DNA of 64,000 bases, from the NCBI GenBank assembly GCA_039566865.1, contig CM076947.1:8749501-8813500 (forward strand), given 5' to 3'. This document shows, piece after piece, positions 53,486-64,000 of the stretch. The notes beneath the pieces are model-generated. The model did not search any database. It saw nothing but the letters and a program-made list of their open reading frames with translations, and was not told the origin of the DNA. The position numbers were made by a program, and so were the translations under genes. The stretch comes from Aurelia coerulea (lineage: Eukaryota; Cnidaria; Scyphozoa; Semaeostomeae; Ulmaridae). Position 1 is the first letter of the stretch, and each line of letters starts with the position of its first letter.

Positions 53486-54216
53486 ATGGCCAAATATCAA
53501 GAATATTTTGACACAAAGTTAGCCGAGTTGAAAAAGACTATGGCAACGAAAGATTGCATACAAGGTCTACATGGTATTATTACGAAGCAAAATGAGAAGA
53601 TTGAAGACCTTGAATTGAGAATAGCGATGATGGAGAGATATGTTTCACATTTAGAGTAAGGGGTTGACAATCAAGAACAGTATAATAGGCGCTTGTGCCA
53701 AAGGATAGATGGTATAGAAATGGAGGAAGACGAATCTGGTGAGAAATGCCTCAAGAAAGTACAGTCAGTCTTCAAAGAATTGAAAGTAAGCGTGCCAGAT
53801 AACGTAATTGATAGAGCACACAGAATTGGTCCGCCAAAGTTGTAAAGGGTAAACGGATCCATACGATGATTGTTAGATTTACTACCTAGCGGCACAGGAC
53901 AGCCATTTATTGTGCCAGAAAGAGCTGCCCCAAGCATAAGATCAGGCTAGATTTGACAAAGAAAAGACTGGACGCCATCATAAAGTCATCGAAATTGCTC
54001 GAAGAAAAGAACATTGGATTTGTCTTTCCAGATGTAAATTGTAGGCTGTGTGCAAAAATAGGAGATAATTTCCATTACTTTGATGGAGAGAAAGGTTTCA
54101 TGTAGATTCTTGCAAAGTTGAATCTCAGTGGTGAAGGCAATGGAAGCAATGAGCAAGGCGATGATGATGAAGGGTCAGACACAGAAACGGAGGAAAGTGG
54201 AACTGTAGAGGAGTAA
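53486..54216 (+). pseudogene. LINE ORF1, same family as 4830-6324
   Basis: Starts at the ATG at 53486. A coiled coil is followed by CIQGLHGIITKQNEKIEDLE, a TAG near 53657, QRIDGIEMEEDESGEKCLKK, then VPDNVIDRAHRIGPPK and a frameshift near 53845. MIVRFTT, a second TAG, and HRTAIYCARKSCPKHKIRLD follow. LLEEKNIGFVFPDVNCR, a further TAG and an acidic tail (DDDEGSDTETEESGTVEE) end it. Length about 240 codons. ORF1 binds LINE RNA. Four disabling changes; an old copy. Confidence 0.75.
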
Positions 54217-54312
54217 ATTCTTTGGTTGGACAGGGCCGTATCTCTTGGATTTGTTGTTGTTTTTATTATCTTTGGACAAAGCTAAAGTCTTGCTCAAAAT
54301 AGATTTCAAAAA

Positions 54313-54572
54313 ATAAATTTTGCACATGGAAAATCAATTTGTTTTTTGCAGGAGTAATTTCGTGTTATCATGCACCTGGTATGACATCTTTTCGAGGCAG
54401 ATTTTAGTCCCTTAGACTTACTTTCTTGATTTACCAGATTTAACCGGAGTTGGAGCTTGTTTCAAAATAAATTCAAAATATAAATATGTGCATGGAAAAT
54501 CAATGCGTTTTGCAGGAGTAATTTCGTGTTATCATGCACCTGGTATGACATCTTTTTGAGGCAGATTTTAGT
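54313..54572. repeat. Direct duplication, about 95 bp, 170 bp apart
   Basis: CATGGAAAATCAAT..GTTTT, then GCAGGAGTAATTTCGTGTTA and TGCACCTGGTATGACATC, occurs at about 54318-54410 and again at about 54490-54570. Just downstream of the ORF1 copy, so probably LINE UTR tandem repeats. Confidence 0.75.
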
Positions 54573-55155
54573 TCAGTTCAGTTCATATATTTTAAAATTC
54601 CTCTACATATAATATCTCAATAAAAACACTAATTACATACAATGACTACATATTACACAAACATACTTATAACATACAATGAATAACAATTACATAAGAT
54701 GTTGCATGCAGGGGAATTTCTTTAGGAGGAGCTCTCTCAATAGCTAAACTAATCGAGGAGAGAGCACCCCCTTTCAAAGATGGTCTTTAATCTTATTTAA
54801 TCATTTATCGAGGGACCAGAGCGATATTTATCACTTTAGGATCAACTTTGATAGTTCTTCATGAATAAAAAGGCTTTAAGCTTTTGACGAAAACTGAAAG
54901 CAGATGATGATGTCTTTATATCAACTGGAATGTTGTTCCAAGATTTAGCACCAAAGAAACGCACAGATCTGATACCGTATCGCAAGGTATTTTTTCGATT
55001 TAAAAAATGTCATTTTTTTAGGCTTGCCGTGTACCATAGTGATGAACATTTGTCACTGATTCAAAAAAATTGTGGAAGCAATTAGGAGAGGTCTTATTCA
55101 CACAATCATAAACAAAGCAAAGCAATTTTAGCTGAAAAAGATCTTGAAGCTTCAA
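54573..55155 (-). mobile_element. LINE 3' fragment with (CTGAA)n-like tail
   Basis: Minus-strand C-terminal RT residues appear in shifted frames: LLCFVYDCVNKTSPNCFHNF, NVHHYGTRQA, SWNNIPVDIKTSSSAFSFRQ, KLKAFLFMKNY. The 3' UTR ends at the repeat AGTTCAGTTCAGTTCA on the plus strand. 5'-truncated. Confidence 0.7.
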
Positions 55156-55166
55156 GATTTTGGATT

Positions 55167-56497
55167 TTACCAATCAATGGCCCTGGCCCTATGGCCCAAT
55201 GGCACTATGGCCCTATGGCCCTATATGGCACTTTGGTCTTGTATCTTTTATTACGAATACCTTGAGTATGAGTTCGACAGTGTATTCGACTAGAATTCGT
55301 ATAAATATTGCTTCAAATGATCCCCAAATTGATGCAAAAAAGTTCTCGTTCAGCGAGTGAGAATTTCCCGAAGTGATGTGGGGGATTCCCCTTTGAAATC
55401 ATCGAATACCTTAAAGATTACCAAAAGGGTAAGAAATATGACCATATGAAATATGAAATATGTCCATTGGACCAGGTTTGTGTTCATAGGCGTAGGAGAC
55501 AGGGGTCAAAGGGGGGCTGCAGCCCCCCCAGCGTCGGAAAATTGTGCAAAAATCAGCCATAATCGGGCAGAAATCCGCCTTAAGTCGGGCAAAATTTTCT
55601 TAAACAATGGATTTTTTATCGGGCAGCCCCCCCAAATTTTATTTCCCCCTACGCCGATGTTTGTGTTGGGGATGGACTAAGGTACTATGGGAGTGCTAAA
55701 ATGTAAAGATTTGCCAAACCCCTTCCTCTACTTTATCTCGCAACAGAAGCGAGATAAGAAGCACGGTTTTGACAACTGCTGGGCCTTTTGTCCCCAGGGG
55801 GGGTACTCATTGACTTTTAGTACGGGGGGGTCCGTGCCAATATTTGGGGTCCGAAATTTTACATCAAATCAATATTTGGGGTCTGTGAATTACAACATGG
55901 ACAACAATTGAATATTTGGGGTCAACAAATCCGAGGAAAGGAAGAATCCTGCAATTTGGCCCTGAAGTTGCAAATCACGAAATAAATGCTTTGGTATTAT
56001 TCAAGAACTGAGAAAAATCAAGAGGTTAAAATTGAAATCATTCAAAAACATGTAAGGGGCCCCAGAAATAGATAACAATATTTGGGGTCTCCAAAACATT
56101 AGACTCAATATTTGGGGTCCCCAAATCATTAGGCTTAATATTTAGGGGTCAGCAAAGAAAAAGTGGCACGGACCCCCCCCCCGTATTGAAAGTTAGGGAG
56201 TACCCCCCCCCCTGGGCTTTTGTCGTGTTTCCTACAGCAACAAAGCAATGAAAGTTACAGCTGGTGATTCCCTGCATCGGCACTTCGGAGAATTCTCGCT
56301 CGCTGAACGAGAACTTTGTGCATCAATTTGGGGATCATTTGAAGCAATATTTATACGAATTCTAGTCGAATACACTGTCGAACTCATACTCAAGGTATTC
56401 GTGATAAAAGATACAAGACCACAGTGCCATAGGGCCATAGGGCCATAGTGCCATTGGGCCATAGGGCCATAGGGCCAGGGCCATTGATTGGTAAAAC
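55167..56497. mobile_element. Fold-back element with CTATGGCC tandem arms
   Basis: Left TTTTACCAATCAATGGCCCT followed by CTATGGCC-type 8-mers and about 190 bp more. The right end (56255-56497) is its complement, including TCGTATAAATATTGCTTC-type and GATCCCCAAATTGATGCA segments. Between them are non-coding DNA and a nested poly(G)-type MITE (55793-56215). No clear target duplication. ORFs in each arm are mirror images and not genes. Confidence 0.75.
55793..56215. mobile_element. Diverged poly(G) MITE, copy C, nested
   Basis: 423 bp. Left CCCAGGGGGGGTACTCATTG, right the complement (GAGTACCCCCCCCCCTGG). Flanks CCTTTTGTC and GCTTTTGTC match at 8 of 9 positions (55784-55792, 56216-56224). Internal AATATTTGGGGTC repeats about six times. 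Confidence 0.75.
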
Positions 56498-56779
56498 CCC
56501 AATTGTATAGACAGATCAAAACATTGATAGGAAGAAAGTGTGGCGCTAATGCAGTTTCGCACACCCTCTTCAGACCGTGTCTATACTATTTGTACTTATA
56601 ACTTTGTCGTTGTATGTCTGTTACATATCTATTATAAATGAATTGATAGCCCAAAACATCTAAACCCAGCTGAATCCAACTGGATTCAGCTGGGTTCAGG
56701 TGGATTCAGGTAGATTCAGGTGGATTTAACTGATATAAACTACGAGACAGAATTGAACTTGATAAAAAGAGATGATGAA

Positions 56780-57545
56780 ATTTCTTGAAGCTTCAGACTA
56801 TTACAGTAAGCATCTATCAAAAGTGTCCTTGACTTAGCTACACAGCCCTGTTTCCTAGCATAGGGCTCGAATCTTTCACATCTTTAAAAAGGTGGGTGTA
56901 AAACTCTATTTCATTTCTCTTTGAATTGGATGGCATGAAAGAAATTTAAAGCACTTTGCTGTAAATCTACCGTGGCAATTTATTGATATCTTGATTAATT
57001 TCAAAATGGTGGCTTTTTGATTATTTTTGAAAAAATTCATGGAAAATTTTGAAAAATTTAAAATCATCGTAGATTCTACGTCATTAGAGGCAATATGATA
57101 CAATCTTCGAGAAAAGCACAGTTTATAGAGGTCTACATTATGGTGGCAAGCAGAAATCTGTAGCTTTTCTGGTTTAGGATTTAGAAATTTGATGACGTCA
57201 CAGCCTCAAATATAATAAATACCGCCATTTTGAAATTAATCAAGATATCAATAAATTGCCAGGGCAGATTTGCAGCAAAGTATCCTAAGTTCTTTTCAAG
57301 CCATTTGATTCAAAGAAAAATGTGATAAAATTTTACACCCACCTTTTTAAAGATTTGAGCCCTATGCTCTGTTTCCTTAGCAATTCAGCATGGATAATGG
57401 AAAAAATTATCTTGTCAGCTTCTGAAGAAACAGATGGCTGTTTGTTGACATGCTCTACAACAGACTCAATCAAGTTTGTTGCTATAAAAACACCATCTTT
57501 TTTATCTTTTAGTTTCTCAACAATAATTGTGATGATCTTTCTCAA
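56780..57545 (-). pseudogene. Unknown ORF pieces on both sides of a MITE
   Basis: Not recognised. The minus-strand piece at 57545-57365 reads IITIIVEKLKDKKDGVFIAT, ESVVEHVNKQPSVSSEADKI and IHAELLRKQS. Beyond the MITE a second piece reads ARKQGCVAKSRTLLIDAYCN. A CTGTTTCCT(T)AGCA motif occurs on both sides, so the junction may include a short duplication. It looks like coding sequence cut by an insertion, transcribed away from the HECT gene. Confidence 0.35.
56863..57362. mobile_element. Palindromic TA-target MITE
   Basis: 500 bp with TA on each side (56861-56862, 57363-57364). Ends GGGCTCGAATCTTTCACATC and, inverted, GGGCTCAAATCTTTAAAAAG. Further pairing includes AAGGTGGGTGTAAAA and ATTGATATCTTGATTAATTTC. 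No transposase. Confidence 0.8.
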
Positions 57546-57599
57546 GGATTGTTAGTTGTCTGAAATTTGGACAGGATCAGATTTTAACAATGGGTTGTC

Positions 57600-58065
57600 A
57601 ACAAAACCCCATGGTATAAAATACAACAGGGACAGTGACATATGGCGCGCCAAAGCGGACATAAATACTTAGTCCAATATTTAAAGTACTTAGTCCAATA
57701 TTTAAAGTACTTTCTCTGTATTTACTCTACTTACTCTACATTTCCGTTACTAATCTATATAATTTCAATACATTCCTCCAATTCGTAGACTTTTTCTTTA
57801 ATTTCATCACCAATTATACATTTGGAATACTTTCACAATTTCAAAGTACTTTGACAACTCACATAGTACTATATTTCTCACTTCGTTTAAAGTACTATCT
57901 GCGCTTTTCATAAGACTTTGGTCTATCACATATCAATCGGTCTATCACTGTCTATCAGTCACGTGCCTATCTGCAGACTGCTTGAGCCTCGTTCACAAGT
58001 GCATTTCGCGCCAAAAAGCCGCCAAACACACCAAGCAGCAAGCAGAAAATACACTCCTTCTCAAA
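57600..58065 (+). promoter_or_regulatory. Upstream region of the HECT gene
   Basis: A TATAAAA box at about 57615, a tandem pair of ACTTAGTCCAATATTTAAAGT (57668-57709) each with a CCAAT core, and a CACGTG E-box near 57960. The start site is not determined. The open frame extends upstream to 57982 but the ATG at 58066 has the better context (CTCAAAATGG). Confidence 0.4.
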
Positions 58066-61000
58066 ATGGCTACGCGTCAAGAAGGAGACCTAATTGAGCG
58101 TTTGACAAGTTTGGTAGAAGTTGCAAGGACTGCATTATCTTCAGATGCTGGATCAGGTGAAACAACTAATGGTGGTAGCCAGTCAACCACTTCTGCTCTT
58201 GGACGGCTTTATCCGAGTATAAACAATGGAAGACGGGCCATTCCATCAGCGTCGACCCCATCGACCTCCACGAATCCAGCAGCACCAGCAAGAAGTGATT
58301 CCTCATATAGGCCTAAGCAAAATTTTAAGCCCGGTGTAACATACAAACCTAAAAAAGGTAAGGGAATGATGCATGCCAAAAACGATGCATTGAAGAAGAA
58401 AGTGGACATCAATGCTACAACACTAAAAGATGTTTTCTTCATTGACAATCCTCATGAAAACCGTGTACCAAGACGAAGTGAAAGAGAGAGATATTATCAT
58501 GAAGATCTAGTGGCATCTGCTGTTCCATTTCAGCCAGCCATGACTGCAGATGAAATAAAAGATGTAATTTCTAAAAATGTGCCTCGCTTTAATGGCATGA
58601 CACCACCTTTTCACTTCTTAAAAGCTGTTGGTGATACACTCATAAAACCCAATATCAAGAATTGGGATTTGAAAATCATAAAGCACCAAACAGGTCAAGG
58701 GCCACTCTATGTAAGAGCAACAAGTAAAGTTGATTGGAATTTCTTTCCAAAGTATGATAGTTCTGAGGGACTAACTGACACTGAAGATGAAGATCTTGCT
58801 CAGCTATCTACAGATAGTGAAGAAGATGATGAACGGGAGAAAAATCCTCCGAAAAAAAAGAAGAAAATGCATTTTGCTAAAGCATCATCAGCCAACAATG
58901 ATTGTGCAGAAAAAGTGCCAAGTAGTACAAAAAGAAGTGATTCATTCAGTACAATAAGATGTGATTCATTCAGTGCTAATGAAGCAATTAAGGAAACTCC
59001 TGATGGATCTCAAAGTCTGGTGACATGCCCTATCTGCAATAAAGTATTTTTATCGAGTATTGTGCAAGGACATGCAAGCACGTGTGGAGCAAACCCTGAA
59101 TCATATCTCTATGATAACCTAATGTTTGATATAGATCTACCGGTGCCATTGTCAGGCAATCTTGATGAAGTGCCATCTGCTGAGACTGACAGAGCTCATG
59201 CGTCAAACACAGAACATTCTGAAATGGAGCTCGCAGCTTCAAAGATCACTGAAGAAATAAAAGACCAAGTGAAGCAGCTTTCAAACAGTGTTGGTCAAGA
59301 GGCCACAATCTATATCAGGAGAAAGACTATGTGGAATGATTTCCTGCATCATCGCCAGAAACCATGGAATAAGAAAGATGAGAACTTACATATAATTTTT
59401 GTTGGCGAGCCTGCTATTGACGTTGGGGGACCAAAGAGAGAATTTTTTGGAGGTTTGCTGTTGTTATCCTACTTTTCTTTGATATTTATACTATTAACCC
59501 TGATTTCAGCTGATCATACTATTATAAAATATCATGCAGTTGTGTTAAACTGAGTCTTTGTGATATAATACCGGGTGACCCAGAAAAAAGTGACCCAACG
59601 TAATCTGCTTTAGAAAAATAAGTACGCGGCTGATTGAAATACTTCAAACGTTGTTCTGTCGCTAAAAGACTGGCCTACCTTATGAGTATTTTTTGGAATT
59701 TTTTTCGGCACTATTAATTTCCCAAATTCAAGATTTTGAGAAAACGGGCAAGCTTGAAATCCACAAAAAGTCATCAAAAACAGGGGATGGATTAAAAACC
59801 ATTTCAGATCTTAAAAACAACGAGGAAGTTGTTTCATTTCAGCCTGGGAATAGGCAACTCAGTTAAAAGTTTCCAGAGCAAGTTTATGGTCCCCAGGTAC
59901 CTAAACATTTGGAGCTGAGCATAAATGTTCTTTGTAAACTTGTGGAATTTCAAAGGAATTGAATTTCCACGCAAATCGAAATGTTCAAGAATTGCTTACA
60001 GAAAAGTATAACCAATGCAAATTACATGATAACCAAACAAGATCAAAGTTAAGTCTGCTTTTTGTGGTTCAGTATGGGCCAATGATAATAATAGAAATTT
60101 TATAACAAGGTTTGATATCACCATAGTATGTATCATGATTTTAAAATGTTTTGTATATTTAGATGATATACAAGAGAGCACAGTCAAATTTTGCTATTTA
60201 CATATAGTTCCAGTTTCTTATGTATATGTTGTTTGCATATATTGAATATAAATATTTGATCAATTTTCATCATTGTCAAGAATCTTTACATTCCATACAG
60301 TATATCTTTGTTTTTCAGGTGCTATTGAGCAAATGAAAATGGAGCTGTTTGAAGAAACAAACTTGGGATTTCTGCCAGTTGTAAATACCATGGCAGTAAT
60401 TGCCAACAAATTCCAGCATGCAGGAGAACTATGTGCCTTATCAATTGTAGAGGGAGGTCCTGCACCAAATTTCATTTCCAGTTGGATGTATGCTGCTTTG
60501 GTGAAAGGGATTATGCATTCAACATTTGATGAGGAGACTGTCCTGATGAAAGAGAATTTTAACAAAGCACGTGTTATGGTATGGTCTTAAACAATGCACA
60601 ATTTATTCTTAAGATTTTAACATTTGGTCATTTGCTTGCTGGGTTGTTGCATTTCATTTTATTTGATGCACTATACAATTGCATATGGCCTGAACAGAAC
60701 ATAAATTAAAAAAATATAATTCTTACAAAACTACGATAAAATGTTACAGCGAAAAACAGTAACGGAAAACGAAATATTATGTAATAAAAGTAAAATATAA
60801 GAATTATTTTTGTGGGTTTTGGAAACATACTCGGTTTTGGTGTGTTTTCTCTGCGAATTCTACCAACTCTACCGTTTTCAGAATGCACATTCTTTTGGTA
60901 AATGACAATTTTCTCTGCGAAGTCTACCATTTTCAGAAGACTTCACAGACTTCAGATGCCCAAAAGAATATGCCCATAGTATTACACCATATTGTAAAAT

Positions 61001-63453
61001 TAATATTAAAAAGGTATCATTATTATTATTATAACAATATATAAGAACTCTGTGTAATTGATAAGTATTAATCAATCGCAAAACCTTTTTGCATATTAAC
61101 TAAAAGGCCACAAAAGTTGCATGAATTTAAAGTTGCTTTCAAATTTTATGATGCAGCTTCTCAAGGCCAATACAGACTCAGAGTTGCAAGATATTTTGGA
61201 AACAGATTTAATGGAAGATGTACTTGTTGCTATCGGATACAGAGGGATTGCACACAAGGAGAAACTGGCTTCAAGAAAACAAATTATCCAGTAAGGAGAA
61301 TTTTAGATTATCCAGATTAGCCAAAAATTATCCAGTAAGAAAAATACCATGTGATATGCAACAGGTACAGCATGCTTTAAAATGAACTGGATAATATACA
61401 GTGTAACTTTCTTGAATGGTCCTCAAGACATATAAAAATTCATGAAACCCCACAACTCCAGTGTGAAGCATTTACTCAGACTTTAGCTATGCATCATATA
61501 AAATACTTAGATATTGTAGCTGTGAGGGTACTTGCACACTCCTGGACAAATGATGCAGACTGTTTACAATATTCTTCAGAGTGTAGATTCCTACATTTGC
61601 ATTAAATATTGCAGTGTTTGATGGTTCATAAGGTGTTAGGTAGAAAAGTAAAGCACATGGGGGTCTTGGGTGTTCTTATGTTTATTGGGTGCTATGTAGA
61701 ATTTAACCCTCTATAAGTTTTCTTCACATTGTTAATCACAAAATAATGCAGGATTTTCATTATTATTTCAATTAAATAGGTCATAGTTCAGTAATTCAGT
61801 AGTACGGAAGAATGTACACATTGCTATTTTTGCTGATTTTTTTTCATACAGACTTTTTGCAATTTTTCTTTTTAAGGTCCATTTGTTTCAAGGATACAAT
61901 TGAGACCAGAGTTGGAGCAATTGAGCAGTTTCAGAAGGGACTTCAACTGTTTGGCGTGCATGAACACATAAAGCTTTTTCCACATCTATTTGAGCCTGTT
62001 TTCACACCATCTACAAATTTGAAGTAAATTTGGATGGGTTCCTTTCTGCTGTTGTAGTCAATTACAGTGCTGATGGATCAAACAAAAAGGATATTGAAAT
62101 AAATACTTTCAAGAGTTTTACAGATGCCCTTGAGATGGCTGCTTATGACAGTAAGTTATGTACCAATATGCAAATGAGCCCTGTCATGTTATTTCAAAAG
62201 AATTCTCAAGAATAAGAAATCTTGTGCTTGTAGCTGCCACACTCTGCAGACTGGTTGCTCAGTGAAGGTCCCTTTTTATGGTCTTGAACTGCAGCAAACA
62301 ACTCTGTATGTTTTTGGTTATACCAGAACCATGGGTGCTGTGTTAGTTTCAGGGAGGTGGCATCAAATTTGTCTGCATCTTGCAGAATAGGATTTTCTTG
62401 TATCACTGGTTTTCTTCACTTTATCTTTGTGCCTGGTGAATTCTGCAAAAATCATTTACATTTCGGGACTCCCTAATTCAAGATTCAAGATCCAAGATCC
62501 AAAGATCGGGAATTCAAGATCCAGAATGAAACACCCTAATTCAAGATCCGGAATTCAAGATGAAAATGAAACACCCTCCCTAATTCAAGATCCAGAATTC
62601 AAGATTCCAAATGAAATACCCTAATTCAAGGTCCAGAATTCAAGATTCAAAATGAAATACCCAAATTCAAGATCCAGAATTCAAGATTCAAAATGAAACA
62701 CCCTGATTCAAGATCCAGAATTCCAGAATCTTGAATTCCGAATCTTTGGATCTTGAATCTTGAATTCCAGATCTTGAATTAGGGTGTTTCATTTTGAATC
62801 TTGAATTCCGGATCTTGAATTAGGGAGGGTGTTTCATTTTGAATCTTGAATTCTGGATCTTGAATTAGGGTGTTTCATTCTGTACCTTGAATTCCCGATC
62901 TTTGGATTTTGGATCTTGAATCAGGGAGTCCCTTAAATTTCAGGAGGCTTTAACTTTCATTATCACTTTTGAAGAAACCAGAGATGAACGATATTAAAGC
63001 TTGATTGAAAGGCAAAAGATTTCCATATAATTGAAGTCACACCATGTGATCAACTTCATTCCTGCCGAAAAACCTATTCTATGGAACCTACAGTACTGTT
63101 TATACTAGAACGAATGTCTTCTGCATTGTCCATGACTTGCTTGAAAGTCACATGGCATTGTTTTTGCAAACTGTTTGATATCTTGATGTTTTGTCTCAGG
63201 TGAAAATATTGGAATCAAGATTTGTGATGTCCTACATTTCATAACTGGTTGCTCGGCTTCTCCACCCCTTGGATTTGCAAATAACATTACTGTTGACTTT
63301 CTGCACTCTTGCTGCCATGGATGTATGTGCAGACCAACTGCATCAACATGTGCACTTAACCTTACTCTGCCTGTTCATATTCAGGATGCAAGCCAAATGC
63401 AGGAGCTTTTGGTGTCTGCCTTGAAGGACTGCAAAGGATTTGGCAAGATTTGA
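58066..63453 (+). CDS. HECT-domain E3 ligase-like gene with UBZ-like finger, five exons
   Basis: Exons 58066-59452, 60319-60578, 61157-61290, 61877-62150 and 63200-63453 all join in phase at GT-AG sites, giving about 769 residues. The N-terminus is Ser/Thr-rich and basic, then acidic (DTEDEDLAQLSTDSEEDDER), with a UBZ-like CCHC finger near residue 325 (CPICNKVFLSSIVQGHASTC). The HECT region opens IRRKTMWNDFL and IIFVGEPAIDVGGPKREFFG and ends HFITGCSASPPLGF with the likely catalytic Cys in RPTASTCALNLTLPVH. HECT ligases form a thioester with ubiquitin and pass it to substrates; the layout recalls G2E3-like proteins. Exon 4 needs a one-base shift near 62005. It is either a sequencing indel or a true frameshift; otherwise the gene looks intact. 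Confidence 0.75.
59567..59700. repeat. Solo terminal repeat in intron 1
   Basis: Begins ACCGGGTGACCCAGAAAAAA, matching the style of the nested element at 25210 (CCGGGTGAGTCAGAAAAAAC). No partner end was found nearby. Confidence 0.4.
62465..62932. mobile_element. Fold-back array of AATTCAAGATCC repeats in intron 4, with 9-bp duplication
   Basis: 468 bp. Left GGGACTCCCTAATTCAAGAT; right the complement (GATCTTGAATCAGGGAGTCCC-like). Each arm is five to six degenerate (CC)CTAATTCAAGATCCAGAATT units with spacers GAATGAAACA. Flanks TTACATTTC (62456-62464) and TTAAATTTC (62933-62941) match at 8 of 9. It lies in intron 4 of the HECT gene, so transcripts would carry a strong hairpin. Confidence 0.8.
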
Positions 63454-64000
63454 ATTACTTGATAACATCATTATACCACAGAATATAGTTATGTTCTCAT
63501 GACATGATACCTGATGACCCAAAAAGAAGAGAACTACAAGCAAAATTCTGCTCCCCAAAAAAGTATTGTCATTACAAATAGATATCACCACAAACTTTTT
63601 GAGACCAGGCAGTTCTAAAAGTCATCAAAAGCAAGGGCAAGACCATCACCATAACACCTTTTGCACTAGGTTGGGAGTAAGCATTTCTAATTGAACAGAG
63701 AGAAGTTTCCTTTTGGTATGCCAGATGCAGATCATGCAAAATATTTCAGGGGCAAGCAAGATTCTAATAACACAAAACGACTTTATTTTGGTTCATCTAC
63801 TGTAAACTTACTTTCATATTCTCATGATGAAATTTCCATTGTGGGATAGAACTGCAGGTATAGAACTGATCCCCATTTTGTAGACATTTGAAGGGTTCTA
63901 GTTTTGCCTGGTTTCACTAAACCAATGTGTTTGCTAATTTGGTCTGTAGATACAGTACAAATTACAAAAACATTTGTGATCTATACAGTACGCAGTTGAT
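63454..64000. other. 3' flank of the HECT gene
   Basis: No clear AATAAA in the first 300 bases and no other gene supported up to the window end. Confidence 0.35.

Noticed and set aside
55160..56564. Twin ORFs reading WPYGPMA-type peptides
   Set aside because: They are the two arms of one inverted repeat; octamer repeats stay open in several frames.

Overview
The window is AT-rich, intron-bearing metazoan DNA packed with transposable elements. It holds MULE, PIF/Harbinger, hAT-like, piggyBac-type and TA-target DNA elements, several CR1/L2-like LINEs, a Tx1/L1-like LINE and a Penelope-like fragment. With an intronless tRNA-Ile(UAU), a HECT ligase gene with GT-AG introns and MADF-BESS and YqaJ/SWIM proteins, this fits an invertebrate. 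A cnidarian is my best guess, from family content only; the species is not determined.

Layout. 1-3.1 kb: a decayed MULE transposase convergent with a decayed YqaJ/SWIM gene. 3.1-10.3 kb: non-coding DNA, a LINE ORF1 split by a fold-back element with a 9-bp target duplication, a TA-target MITE and a broken coiled-coil gene. 10.3-12.3 kb: a LINE RT. 12.6-21.8 kb: one PIF/Harbinger element of about 9.25 kb with TAA duplications, a split transposase, an intact MADF-BESS gene, a 4-kb inverted tandem-repeat array in the transposase intron, and nested LINE and Penelope fragments. 21.8-26.3 kb: a second Harbinger transposase fragment and MITEs with clear 9-bp duplications, one of them hosting another element. 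26.3-30.3 kb: mostly non-coding, with an OTU-like orphan exon. 30.3-35.6 kb: a CR1-like LINE interrupted by a TTAA-flanked MITE. 35.6-39.7 kb: a compact group unlike the surrounding transposons, made of a RING-finger gene, an unknown minus-strand ORF, a CCAAT-repeat region, a Bcl-2-like ORF, another small ORF, and a tRNA-Ile gene followed by a hairpin and a Pol III terminator. 40.3-43.1 kb: LINE remnants. 44.2-47.9 kb: a two-exon hAT-like gene with disabling changes. 48.4-57.4 kb: a MITE, a poly(A)-tailed LINE, further fold-back MITEs and LINE ORF1 and RT fragments. 58.1-63.5 kb: a five-exon UBZ-like plus HECT gene, the best candidate host gene, with a fold-back repeat element in intron 4.

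The clearest theme is that several unrelated non-autonomous elements have long inverted arms built from short tandem repeats and sit in 9-10-bp target duplications, the MULE signature. A MULE transposase lies at the left edge. The most intriguing gene group is the RING/Bcl-2-like/tRNA-hairpin cluster, which might be an endogenised DNA-virus segment; that is inference.
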